From: Candidatus Acetothermia bacterium
GTDB lineage: Bacteria; Bipolaricaulota; Bipolaricaulia; Bipolaricaulales; Bipolaricaulaceae
Assembly (NCBI GenBank): GCA_003566155.1
Contig: PXEP01000024.1
Coordinates: 1 to 59,317, forward strand
Length of the DNA stretch: 59,317 nucleotides
Direction: 5' to 3'
A program made the position numbers and the translations under genes. The notes under the pieces are model-generated. The model was not told the DNA's origin. It made no database searches and saw only the letters and a list, made by a program, of their open reading frames with translations. Positions 16,131-24,421 of the stretch are shown piece after piece (the first letter of the stretch is position 1; each line of letters starts with the position of its first letter).

Positions 16131-17411
16131 ATGAATCCCATGCTGGACATGCGGATACTTCGCGAAGACCCTGATGGTGTGGCAGTGCGGCTGCAACGAC
16201 GTGACCCAAGTATCGACCTGGGACCACTGCTAGAGGCCGATGACCGCCGCCGAGCGTTGTTACGGCAGGTGGAGGATCTGCGGCGGAAGAAGAACGAAGG
16301 TTCAGAACAGGTCGGACGCCTCCAAGCGGAAGGACGCGCTCAGGAAGCGGAGGCGGCAGTGGAGCAAATGCGCCAGACCGCCAGTGAGTTGAAGGGGGCG
16401 GAACAGAAACTGGCAACGGTGGAGAGCCAAGTGCAGAAACTGCTGCTGGCCTTGCCCAACATACCCCTGGACGAAGTCCCTGATGGGGAAGAGGACGAGA
16501 AGGTAGTTCTTCGCACATGGGGAGAGCCGCGCCCGGCCGACTTCGAGCCGCGACACCACGTGGATTTGGCACGCCAGCTGGGACTCCTGGACATGGAGCG
16601 GGGAGCCAGCCTTGCCGGTAGCCGGTTTCCGCTGTACACAGGGACAGGGGCTATGTTGGAGATGGCCTTGGTTATGTGGATGTTTGACTTCCAGGTGCGC
16701 GAGCATGGCTACACGGCGTTGTTACCTCCGTTTTTGGCTAACAGCACGTCGATGCAAGTATCGGGACAGATTCCCAAGTTCGAGGACGACCTCTACTACT
16801 GCGAGCGGGATGGGTTGTACCTGATTCCGACAGCGGAGTCGCTACTGGTGAACCTGCATCGGGGGGAAATCATCAGCGCTGATGACCTTCCCTTGAGGTA
16901 CGCGGCCTACACCCCGTGTTTCAGACGTGAAGCCGGCTCCTACGGTGAGGAGCAGCGCGGTTTGATCCGGGTTCATCAGTTCAACAAGGTGGAGCTATTC
17001 CATTACGAAGTCCCCGAACGATCGTCGGAGGCGCTCAGCGACCTTCTCTACCATGCAGAGCGGGTTCTCCAAGAACTGGGTCTTCACTATCGAGTGACCC
17101 TGCTTACAGCGCAGGATCTGGCTCAACAGGCAGCGAAAACGGTGGACTTGGAGGTGTGGCTTCCGGGGCAGGGCCGCTACTACGAGGTTTCGTCCTGCTC
17201 GGATTGCGGGACATTTCAGGCGCGCCGAGGCAATATCCGTTACCGTGTCGCTTCGGGAGGGAAGCCGCGCTTTGTGTCTACATTGAACGGGTCCGGGTTG
17301 GCAACTTCACGGTTGTTCGCAGCGCTCCTTGAGCAGGGACAGCGTGAGGATGGAACCGTCGAGCTCCCCTCCGTTATGCAAGAGCGGTTAGGCAGGGAGG
17401 CGATCGAGTGA
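16131..17411 (+). CDS. serS: Seryl-tRNA synthetase
   Basis: Charges tRNA-Ser with serine. The 426-residue length is standard for the bacterial enzyme. The N-terminal coiled-coil arm spans about residues 30-100 (LLRQVEDLRRKKNEGSEQVG...), and class II motifs follow: motif 2 with YTPCFRREAGSYG and motif 3 with LNGSGLATSRLFAALLE. ATG 16131 has GGAGA eight bases upstream and begins with MNPMLDMRILRED, matching the usual N-terminus; the frame extends upstream without such support. The stop overlaps the GTG of the following ABC ATPase. Confidence 0.96.
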   Translation: MNPMLDMRILREDPDGVAVRLQRRDPSIDLGPLLEADDRRRALLRQVEDLRRKKNEGSEQVGRLQAEGRAQEAEAAVEQMRQTASELKGAEQKLATVESQVQKLLLALPNIPLDEVPDGEEDEKVVLRTWGEPRPADFEPRHHVDLARQLGLLDMERGASLAGSRFPLYTGTGAMLEMALVMWMFDFQVREHGYTALLPPFLANSTSMQVSGQIPKFEDDLYYCERDGLYLIPTAESLLVNLHRGEIISADDLPLRYAAYTPCFRREAGSYGEEQRGLIRVHQFNKVELFHYEVPERSSEALSDLLYHAERVLQELGLHYRVTLLTAQDLAQQAAKTVDLEVWLPGQGRYYEVSSCSDCGTFQARRGNIRYRVASGGKPRFVSTLNGSGLATSRLFAALLEQGQREDGTVELPSVMQERLGREAIE

Positions 17412-18178
17412 CGCCCATAGAGGTGGAGGAACTAGGCAAGTACTTCCCTGGCAAGGAAGGCCCGGTACGGGCTGTGGATGGACTGTCGTTTTCGGTTGAC
17501 AGCGGCGAGATATTCGGGCTACTAGGGGCAAACGGTGCAGGAAAAACCACCACGCTGCGTATTATGGCCGGCCTGCTTACCCCGAGCTTCGGACGGGCGG
17601 TCATATACGGCTACGATGTCGCCGCACGGCCGGAGGAAGTCCGTGCCCGCCTGGGTTTTTTGGCAACAGAGACCGGCCTATACGAGAGGCTGACTCCGTG
17701 GGAGACGCTGAGCTTCTTTGCGCGCATCTTTGGTCTATCGGTCCAGGAGGGTGCCCAGCGGGCGGAGGCGCTCCTGCGTCGCTTGGGGCTGTGGCCCTTG
17801 CGCAATAGGAGAGTGGGGACACTCTCGGTGGGAGAGCGTCAAAAACTCTCATTTGCACGGTGCTTGGTGCACGATCCACCGCTTTTGATTCTCGATGAGC
17901 CCACGGCAGGCCTCGATGTGTTTGTGGCGCGCACCGCTGTGGAGTTGATCCTGGAGGCGGCCCGCGGGGGAAAGACCGTGGTCCTGTCCACGCACGACAT
18001 GCATCTGGCAGAGCGTCTGTGTGAGCGTGTGGGAATTATCCATCGAGGGAAGCTGGCTGCAGTGGACACTCCGGAACAGCTGCGCGACGAACTGGGAGGG
18101 GAGGACTTGGGCGAGGTGTTCTTTCGTGCGGTGGAAAGGGAGGGGCTGTCCCTTGATGACGCGAATAGTGTCCGTTAA
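17408..18178 (+). CDS. ABC exporter ATP-binding protein (NatA-like)
   Basis: A 256-residue ATPase with Walker A GANGAGKTT, signature LSVGERQKLSFAR, Walker B LLILDEPTAGLD and H-loop STHD. The order and C-terminal extension resemble the ATPase of NatAB (sodium export) and related ABC-2 systems. Its likely membrane partner is the NatB-like permease at 18984, although a beta-helix protein gene lies between. GTG 17408 overlaps the serS stop (GTGA). Note LSVGE rather than LSGGQ, a mild variant that is common in this subfamily. Confidence 0.85.
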   Translation: MTPIEVEELGKYFPGKEGPVRAVDGLSFSVDSGEIFGLLGANGAGKTTTLRIMAGLLTPSFGRAVIYGYDVAARPEEVRARLGFLATETGLYERLTPWETLSFFARIFGLSVQEGAQRAEALLRRLGLWPLRNRRVGTLSVGERQKLSFARCLVHDPPLLILDEPTAGLDVFVARTAVELILEAARGGKTVVLSTHDMHLAERLCERVGIIHRGKLAAVDTPEQLRDELGGEDLGEVFFRAVEREGLSLDDANSVR

Positions 18179-18234
18179 CGCCCTGCATCGCTCCTGCTAG
18201 TATCTGTCGTACTGCGGCGACAAGGAGGTCTCAT

Positions 18235-18894
18235 ATGAGGCAGTGCGTGCTGGCGATAGCGCTGGTGTCGATTGGGGTTGCTGCCCTTGCGTACGGAGCG
18301 ACAACTCGGGAACCGATATACATCTTTGGCGACGAAGCGTTCACCCCGGCCAATGGTGTGGTGGCGGGTGGGGGTACCGCAGATGATCCATATATCATTG
18401 AGGGCTGGAACATCGAGGGGGCTGGCTACGACTACGCCATCCATATATCGAACACTACAGCGCATTTCATCATCCGTGGTTGTCGCATCAGACGGCATCC
18501 TCTAGGCACTGCGGTAAGACTTACCGCTGTGGAGAACGGGCGGATCGAGAATCTCGTTATAACGGGCGTAAAGACGGCGTTGCAACTGGTGGCTGTTCGC
18601 AATACAGTGATCACCGGAAACGTACTCGCCTACAGTCAATACGGGGTTGTGGTCAGCATAGGCTCGGCGGACAATCTCGTGTATGGAAATAGCATCATCG
18701 ACTGCCAAATCCCAGCGCGGGATGAGGGCCGGAATAACAGCTGGTATTACGGTGGTCGTGGAAATTACTGGTCAGACTACCGTGGACAGGACAAGATCGG
18801 AGATGGGATAGGCGATACACCCTATCGGATCGTCCTCGACCGCTATCCTCTTTTGGATCCTCCGGTGGAAGTGCCTGCTGAATCCAGGCAATAG
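18235..18894 (+). CDS. Secreted right-handed beta-helix protein (NosD-like)
   Basis: A 219-residue protein with a signal peptide (RQCVLAIALVSIGVAALAYG) and a short parallel beta-helix: repeated N/G-rich turns such as IEGWNIEGAGYDYAIHISNTT, IRGCRIRR, NTVITGNVLAYSQYGVVV and NLVYGNSIIDC. The C-terminal NYWSDYRGQDKIGDGIGDTPY block is typical of NosD/CASH-domain proteins. NosD proper helps copper-site assembly of N2O reductase, but no nos genes are here. ATG 18235 has AAGGAGG six bases upstream. It sits between the ATPase and permease genes of an ABC exporter, so a link to that transporter is plausible but unproven. Confidence 0.8.
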   Translation: MRQCVLAIALVSIGVAALAYGATTREPIYIFGDEAFTPANGVVAGGGTADDPYIIEGWNIEGAGYDYAIHISNTTAHFIIRGCRIRRHPLGTAVRLTAVENGRIENLVITGVKTALQLVAVRNTVITGNVLAYSQYGVVVSIGSADNLVYGNSIIDCQIPARDEGRNNSWYYGGRGNYWSDYRGQDKIGDGIGDTPYRIVLDRYPLLDPPVEVPAESRQ

Positions 18895-18983
18895 CCCCTG
18901 GAGGCGGGCTCGTAGACCGGGACCGGGGCCTCGGACATTGCAGGCCGGGGGAGCCCCAAGACGCGTAAGGAGCGAACCCATTC

Positions 18984-20147
18984 ATGAGTGAGAGCATCTT
19001 GCTGCTGCGCAAGGAGCTATTGCAGGCGATCCGTGACAGGCGGACTGTGTTGTTGACCGTACTGTTCCCGCTGATCTTTTACCCGCTACTGTTCGGCCTT
19101 ATGGGCTCGATCGCCGAGCGCGAGCAAGCCCGGTTGGCCGACATCGTACCCCGGCTGGCTTTGGTAGGCGAGCGGGGGGATAGCCTGGTGGAGGGGCTGC
19201 TGGAGGACCGCCGCTTGAGGGGGTTCTACTTTGCGGACAAGGCCACTGCCCTCGCGGAGCACGACAGGCGAACGATTGACGTGGTGTTGCATCTTCAGAG
19301 GCAAGAAGAGCGAGGAGTGATGGGCTATGAGGTGAGGCTGTACGCTGATGCTGGAGATGCTACCGGGCAGGCCGCAGCCGCTCGGACGCGCGAAGTGTTG
19401 CAGGACCACTTTCAGGGACTGGTGTGGCAGCAGATGGAAGGTATGGGAATCGATCCGGCCGAGGTCGAGCCCCCGTTTACGCTTGAGGTGATAGATACGG
19501 GGGAAGAGGGGGCGATGATGCGGGTGCTCGCGGCGCAGATGTTGCCCTACTTCCTTGTTCTGTCGATCTTGTCGGGCGCGATGGGCTTTGGGGCCGAGAT
19601 CACCGCCGGGGAGAAGGAGCGAGGTACGATCTCTACCCTGCTTTCGTCTCGCCTGTCCCGAACACAGATCGTTCTGGGCAAGTTTCTCGCTGTTTTGGCC
19701 GTGGCGTTGGCTTCGACACTGGTATCCGCAGTAGGTCTCCTGTTGGGCATCCGCGCGTTTGGTGCTGGTGTAGTAGGCATCTCCCCGACGGCAGCGCTAT
19801 GGGTGTTCCTCCTTCTTCTGCCGCTGGCCATGGCACTGGCGGCGGTAGTCTTGATCGTAGGGAGCTTTGCCCGTACGCAGAAGGAAGCCAGCGCGTACCT
19901 TGTACCGCTTTTGATGGTCATCGTGTTGGTGGGAATCAGTTTGATGATTGGTGCTGCTGATCCGCAAGGGGTGCAGCTGGCCATTCCCCTTGCCGGCCCG
20001 TTGGCTGCGATCCAACGGGGCATAACGGGGGTGCTCACCTATGCGGAAGTTGGGTGGGCCCTGGGCTCCTCGGGCCTGCTCGCCGCTGTACTGCTAGCTG
20101 CCGCGGTACGGATTTTCCGCTCCGAACGGGTGCTGTTCAGGATGTAG
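18984..20147 (+). CDS. ABC-2 type permease (NatB-like)
   Basis: A 387-residue membrane protein: one N-terminal helix (TVLLTVLFPLIFYPLLFGL), a roughly 150-residue extracytoplasmic domain, then about five helices at the C-terminal half, with GAEITAGEKERGTISTLLSSRLSR, the coupling helix sequence of NatB/CcmB-type permeases. It should pair with the ATPase at 17408. The substrate is not evident; NatB exports sodium, other members export peptides or drugs. AAGGAG is 11 bases before ATG 18984. Confidence 0.85.
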   Translation: MSESILLLRKELLQAIRDRRTVLLTVLFPLIFYPLLFGLMGSIAEREQARLADIVPRLALVGERGDSLVEGLLEDRRLRGFYFADKATALAEHDRRTIDVVLHLQRQEERGVMGYEVRLYADAGDATGQAAAARTREVLQDHFQGLVWQQMEGMGIDPAEVEPPFTLEVIDTGEEGAMMRVLAAQMLPYFLVLSILSGAMGFGAEITAGEKERGTISTLLSSRLSRTQIVLGKFLAVLAVALASTLVSAVGLLLGIRAFGAGVVGISPTAALWVFLLLLPLAMALAAVVLIVGSFARTQKEASAYLVPLLMVIVLVGISLMIGAADPQGVQLAIPLAGPLAAIQRGITGVLTYAEVGWALGSSGLLAAVLLAAAVRIFRSERVLFRM

Positions 20148-20187
20148 GTGGTAGGTAGTGGGTGGTAAGTAGTGCGTAGCCAGTAGG
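20144..20187. repeat. Short degenerate GTAGG-type direct repeats
   Basis: Five to six imperfect units of GTAGG/GTAGT/GTAAG run from the stop codon of the permease gene into the gap before smpB. The 118-base gap otherwise holds nothing I can name. Confidence 0.55.
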
Positions 20188-20265
20188 AACGTGTGCTAGG
20201 AGGAAACCGCTGTGGTTACGCCTAATCGCTTCCGCCACACCAATCTCCAGCGCGCACTGCCCACG

Positions 20266-20730
20266 CTACCCCCGCATGTGGCGTTTCATCGCTTCGCGTG
20301 CACGGCGTTCCTCTTCCTCCTCAATGAGCTTTCTACGCTTGTCCACCTTGGTGCGTCCCTTGGCCGCCGCCAGTTCCAGTTTGGCGTAGTTGCGTGGGTT
20401 GAAGTAAAGGGACAGTGGCACCAGGGTGAACCCGGCCCGGGAGGTGAGTCCGGTCAACCGGTCGATCTCGCGACGCTGGAGGAGGAGCTTGCGTGGACGG
20501 CCGGGGTCGTGCCCGTAATGGGAGCTTGGGCCGTAGGGTGCTACATGCATGCCGTGGAGCCATACCTCGCTGTCCTCAACGCGGGCATAGGCTTCGTCCA
20601 GCGAGACTCGCCCCGCACGGATCGACTTCACTTCCGAGCCTGTAAGGCTTAGGCCTGCTTCGTAGGTCTCCTGGATGTCGAAATCCCGCTTTGCCCGACG
20701 ATTCCTGGCCACTACTTTTCTGGCGCCCAT
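20266..20730 (-). CDS. smpB: SsrA (tmRNA)-binding protein
   Basis: Binds tmRNA and brings it to stalled ribosomes for trans-translation. The 154-residue length and the blocks NRRAKRDFDIQETYEAGLSLTGSEVKSIR, PYGPSSHYGHDPGRPRKLLL and the basic C-terminal tail (KGRTKVDKRRKLIEEEEERR) are diagnostic when read in pieces. tmRNA itself (ssrA), often a neighbour, is not recognisable in the flanking gaps. No clear ribosome site precedes ATG 20730. Confidence 0.95.
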   Translation of the reverse strand: MGARKVVARNRRAKRDFDIQETYEAGLSLTGSEVKSIRAGRVSLDEAYARVEDSEVWLHGMHVAPYGPSSHYGHDPGRPRKLLLQRREIDRLTGLTSRAGFTLVPLSLYFNPRNYAKLELAAAKGRTKVDKRRKLIEEEEERRAREAMKRHMRG

Positions 20731-20904
20731 TGCCCGTCCAGCCTAACCTAACACCCCCGCCATTTCACGATCTTGTGCCCCTTGTTGCGCATCCCCTTCC
20801 GCAGGGTTCGTGTTTGAGGGAGGTCTCTCCTAGAGGTGCGCCCGGTTCAGTGTAGCCAGGCTGAGCCCAGCGCGGACAAGGCGGTTTCGTTCTGCACAAA
20901 CCTG

Positions 20905-20934
20905 TTGTCCTGCGCTTGAACCATGGCGTATACT
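20905..20934 (+). promoter_or_regulatory. Sigma-70-type promoter for a leaderless mRNA
   Basis: TTGTCC (20905-20910), an 18-base spacer and TATACT (20929-20934). Counting seven bases from the last T of the -10 puts the start site on the A of ATG 20941. There is no Shine-Dalgarno sequence before that ATG. Confidence 0.6.
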
Positions 20935-20940
20935 CGGGAT

Positions 20941-21672
20941 ATGGCAGGCGCGCTCTTACCAACGCTATGCATCGCGCCCGGGGATCTGCCCGAGTGCGTG
21001 CTCGTCCCAGGCGATCCGCAGCGGGCGGCGCGTATTGCCGACCGGCTCACCGACGCCGCCACGCTGGCACAGAATCGCGAGTTCCATAGCTACAAAGGCG
21101 TTTACCACGGACGGGAAATAGGTGTGGTATCCAGTGGTGTGGGGGCTCCGGGGGCGGCTATATGCGCCGAAGAGGCGGTCCAGGCTGGAGCCCGTGTGCT
21201 CCTACGTGTGGGGACGGCTGGATCGTTGCAGGATCATGTACGCGACGGCCATTTGGTAGTGGCCACCGCGGCGGTTCGCTGTGAGGGTACCACAGCGCGC
21301 CTACTGCCCGGTGAATGGCCCGCGCTTTCCGATCCCGATGTCCTGACAGCGCTCTGGGAGACCGCGGGCTCAACCGGACGGGAACGGCATCGGGGGGTGG
21401 TTGTAACCCTCGACCTTTTCTACCAAGGCGTGCTGGATTTGGGATTGGACACATGGACAACCTGTGGGGCGCTTGCTGTGGAGATGGAGTGCGCCGCGAT
21501 CTTCTGTGTCGCGGCCATCCGGGGTGTACGGGCGGGAGCGATCCTTGCGGTGGATGGTGATGCACGGCGGGCTTCGGGTGGAGACTACGATCCACATCGG
21601 GACGTGGTAACGGATGCGATCGACGCCGAAATCACCGCGGCGCTGGAAGCAGCCGTGGCCCTGGGAAGCTGA
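20941..21672 (+). CDS. Nucleoside phosphorylase (PNP/uridine phosphorylase family)
   Basis: A roughly 243-residue NP-I family enzyme that would cleave a nucleoside with phosphate to base and (deoxy)ribose-1-phosphate. Visible motifs: VLVPGDPQRAARIA (phosphate and ribose region), SSGVGAPGAAICAEE, RVGTAGSL and the nucleoside-binding AVEMECAAIF. The subfamily (uridine, purine or methylthioadenosine) cannot be fixed by eye. It heads a cluster with a nucleoside ABC importer, mtnA, an aldolase and ahcY, so MTA, 5'-deoxyadenosine or purine nucleosides are likely substrates. An upstream in-frame ATG at 20923 exists, but it overlaps the -10 hexamer, which favours 20941. Confidence 0.82.
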   Translation: MAGALLPTLCIAPGDLPECVLVPGDPQRAARIADRLTDAATLAQNREFHSYKGVYHGREIGVVSSGVGAPGAAICAEEAVQAGARVLLRVGTAGSLQDHVRDGHLVVATAAVRCEGTTARLLPGEWPALSDPDVLTALWETAGSTGRERHRGVVVTLDLFYQGVLDLGLDTWTTCGALAVEMECAAIFCVAAIRGVRAGAILAVDGDARRASGGDYDPHRDVVTDAIDAEITAALEAAVALGS

Positions 21673-21806
21673 AAGGTGTTGTGTGGCTAGGCAGTGAGAA
21701 GACTGGCCATGTACCATTTCAGAATGGATAAGGAGGTGATAGGGTAAGCAACGTGAAACGCGATCGAGTAATGTTTGTGGGCAGAATATCTCTAGGAGGT
21801 GTTGTG

Positions 21807-22850
21807 ATGCGTAAGTTGCTATTGGTTCTTGCGGTCGTGGCGTTGGCTGCGACGGTGGCCGTTGGGCATCCGAAGATCGGCCTGATCCTTGCCACGGGAG
21901 GCCTTGGAGATCGGTCGTTCAATGACATGGGCTACTGGGGCGCCGAGATGGCAGCCGAGGAAATCGCTGAGCAGTACGGTGTAAGCGTGGACGATGTCCT
22001 CGACTATGTGGAGCCCCGCGAGATCGCTGACTATGAGGGCTACTACCGGGAGTTCGCTCGGACCGGAGAGTACGACATTATTGTGTGCATCGGATTTGAT
22101 CACGCAGAGCCGTTGGAGTTTACGGCCCCTGACTACCCAGATCAGAAGTTCGTGATCGTGGACGATGTAGCCGACGCCGACAACGTGGCCTCTGTGCTGT
22201 TCAACGACCAGGAAGCGGCTTTCCTCTGTGGCGTGGTAGCGGGGATGATCAGCGACACGGGCAAGGCGGGCGTGCTCGGCGGCATGGATATCCCGTTGAT
22301 TCGTCGGTTTGTGGACGGATTCACGCAGGGCATGCAGTGGGTTGACGCCGACGCTGAAGTGATGTCCCGGTTTGTCGGGGCATGGAACGATCCGACCCTC
22401 GGGATGGAGCTTTCCAGGGAGATGTATCGTGCCGGCGCGGACATCATCTACGGCGCTGCCGGCGGCTCGCATCTTGGGACCTTTGTCGCCGCCGAAGACA
22501 GTGCAGACCGGTGGGCCATAGGCACGGACGTTGACCAGGCGTGGTCGGTTCCTGAGCATTCCGATGTGATCATCGCCTCTGGCCTGAAGCGCGTGGACCT
22601 GGCGGTCTACGAAGAGATCATGAAGGTGATCGATGGTACTTGGGAGCCGGGCGTGATCCAGTACGGCCTGGCTACCGAAACCCGCACGGGGCACGGCATT
22701 GCGTTCGGCCCGTGGGACGTGAGCGAGTACATTCAGGCTAGCTACTCCACGGCTTCGCTGCCCAACGACGTGGTCCGAGATGTTCTACTGAAGCTCGATG
22801 AAGCTGTGCAGGGAATCCTGGACGGCACGATCGAGATCGAAGTTGAGTAA
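21807..22850 (+). CDS. BMP-family nucleoside-binding protein of an ABC importer
   Basis: A 347-residue periplasmic-type binding protein. After a signal peptide (MRKLLLVLAVVALAATVAVG) comes KIGLILATGGLGDRSFNDMG, the BMP/PnrA family signature, and later AGVLGGMDIPLIRRFVDGF and GAWNDPTLG. BMP proteins (PnrA, BmpA) bind purine nucleosides. There is no lipobox cysteine at the cleavage site, unlike most members, so it may be soluble or anchored otherwise. ATG 21807 follows AGGAGGT by six bases; a GTG at 21753 in frame would add an odd basic segment before the signal. The 134-base gap before it contains a second AAGGAGGT (21730-21737) but no riboswitch I can recognise. Confidence 0.9.
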   Translation: MRKLLLVLAVVALAATVAVGHPKIGLILATGGLGDRSFNDMGYWGAEMAAEEIAEQYGVSVDDVLDYVEPREIADYEGYYREFARTGEYDIIVCIGFDHAEPLEFTAPDYPDQKFVIVDDVADADNVASVLFNDQEAAFLCGVVAGMISDTGKAGVLGGMDIPLIRRFVDGFTQGMQWVDADAEVMSRFVGAWNDPTLGMELSREMYRAGADIIYGAAGGSHLGTFVAAEDSADRWAIGTDVDQAWSVPEHSDVIIASGLKRVDLAVYEEIMKVIDGTWEPGVIQYGLATETRTGHGIAFGPWDVSEYIQASYSTASLPNDVVRDVLLKLDEAVQGILDGTIEIEVE

Positions 22851-22873
22851 CAGACGGACATAGGGACATAGCA

Positions 22874-24421
22874 ATGAACGAACGGGAGAGGTCGGTGCGT
22901 GGCGAAGCTGTGCGTATGGAGGGAATCGTCAAGCGGTTCCCAGGCGTTACGGCGAACGCCGGCATCGACCTCTCCTTGAACTACGGCGAGGTGCACGGTC
23001 TTCTCGGCGAGAACGGAGCCGGGAAGACCGTGCTTATGTCCGTTTTGTATGGCCTTTATCGTCCTTCCGAAGGGCAAATCTACTTGGAGGGGAACCCGGT
23101 TTCCATCGACAGCCCTGCGGTGGCCATCCGTGCAGGCATCGGCATGGTGCACCAGCATTTCATGTTGGTTCCTCGCCTCACAGTAGCCGACAACATGGTG
23201 GTCGGATGGGAAACCTCGCGGGGGCCGTTCCTAGATCGCAAGCGCATCCGGAAGCGTATCAAGGAACTCTCCGAGCAGTATGGATTGGAGGTTGACCCGG
23301 ACTCGGCGGTCGAGGAGCTGTCCGTAGGTGAACAGCAACGGGTGGAGATCTTGAAAGCGCTGTATCGGGGTGCGGAGGTGCTGATCCTGGACGAGCCCAC
23401 TGCGACGCTTCCCGAGCAGGAAGTTGAAGCGTTTTTCACCACGATCCGAGCTATGCGGGACGAAGGAAAGGCCATGGTGTTCATCACCCACAAGCTACGG
23501 GAGGCGTTGACGATCTGTGACCGGGTGACCGTCCTCCGCAAGGGCGAGAAAGTAGGCACCGTGCCAACCACGGATGCGACGGAGGCGCAACTCGCGGAGA
23601 TGATGGTCGGTCGCGAGGTGGTGTTCGAGGTACAGAGGGACCGGGTAGCGAGTGAAGGGCGGCCGCTGCTGCAGGTTGAGGGCTTGAGCGCAGTGGATGA
23701 CCGCAATGTGCCGGCTGTGGAGGGTGTAGACCTCACTGTGCACGACCACGAGATCCTGGGGGTGGCCGGGGTTCAGGGCAACGGCCAGACTGAACTCGTC
23801 GAAGCGATCTGTGGGCTCAGGAGTGCTGTCCAGGGACATGTCATGCTAAACGGAGAGGCAGTCACCGGTTCCTCCCCCCGCAAGATGGCTGAAGCCGGCC
23901 TTGTACACATCCCTGAGGACCGGCACCGGCGGGGGCTCGTCCTGAACTTCAGTGTGGCCGAGAACGCGATATTGGGCCGTCAGTACGAGGCACCGTTTGC
24001 CATTGGCCATGTGGGACAGTCGAAGCGCGCCATCGCTGGATACGCGCGGGAATTGGTGGAGCGGTTCAGTGTTGTTGTCCCTGGTGTGCGCACCCCAGCG
24101 CGGGCGCTCTCCGGAGGCAACCAGCAACGTGTGATCCTGGCCCGGGAGCTGGATCGCAAACCAAAGGTCATTGTGGCCGCGCAGCCTACCCGCGGCTTGG
24201 ACGTGGCCGGAATCGAGTTCGTGTGGGAGCAGCTCCTGGCTATGCGCCGCGAAGGGGCTGGAATTCTTCTTGTGTCCATGGATCTCGACGAGTTGATGAC
24301 GCTGGCCGACCGATTGGTGGTCATGTACCAGGGCAAACTGGTCGGCGAACACCGGCCTGGGGAGACCGACAAACAGCAGATTGGACTGCTCATGCTGGGG
24401 GGCGCCGTTGAGACTTCTTAG
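22874..24421 (+). CDS. Nucleoside ABC importer, double ATP-binding protein
   Basis: A 515-residue protein with two ABC domains, as in YufO/NupA-type nucleoside importers. Domain 1: Walker A GENGAGKT, signature LSVGEQQRVEI, Walker B LILDEPTATL. Domain 2: GVQGNGQTEL in place of Walker A, signature LSGGNQQRVIL, and VIVAAQPTRGLD in place of Walker B, with Ala-Gln where Asp-Glu is expected, the usual degenerate second site of this family. It lies directly after the BMP gene and overlaps the permease start by 14 bases. Confidence 0.92.
   Translation: MNERERSVRGEAVRMEGIVKRFPGVTANAGIDLSLNYGEVHGLLGENGAGKTVLMSVLYGLYRPSEGQIYLEGNPVSIDSPAVAIRAGIGMVHQHFMLVPRLTVADNMVVGWETSRGPFLDRKRIRKRIKELSEQYGLEVDPDSAVEELSVGEQQRVEILKALYRGAEVLILDEPTATLPEQEVEAFFTTIRAMRDEGKAMVFITHKLREALTICDRVTVLRKGEKVGTVPTTDATEAQLAEMMVGREVVFEVQRDRVASEGRPLLQVEGLSAVDDRNVPAVEGVDLTVHDHEILGVAGVQGNGQTELVEAICGLRSAVQGHVMLNGEAVTGSSPRKMAEAGLVHIPEDRHRRGLVLNFSVAENAILGRQYEAPFAIGHVGQSKRAIAGYARELVERFSVVVPGVRTPARALSGGNQQRVILARELDRKPKVIVAAQPTRGLDVAGIEFVWEQLLAMRREGAGILLVSMDLDELMTLADRLVVMYQGKLVGEHRPGETDKQQIGLLMLGGAVETS

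Noticed and set aside
15857-16150. 97-codon minus-strand frame whose stop overlaps the rnz start (ATGA)
   Set aside because: The overlap looks operon-like, but the predicted protein has no recognisable pattern, has no ribosome site and lies antisense to the serS start.
20731-20940. Possible tmRNA gene beside smpB
   Set aside because: The gap is only about 210 bases and shows neither the tRNA-Ala-like ends nor a tag reading frame.
21673-21806. Purine riboswitch before the nucleoside importer
   Set aside because: The conserved junction and loop sequences of the purine aptamer are absent; only a small CCATT/AATGG hairpin is seen.
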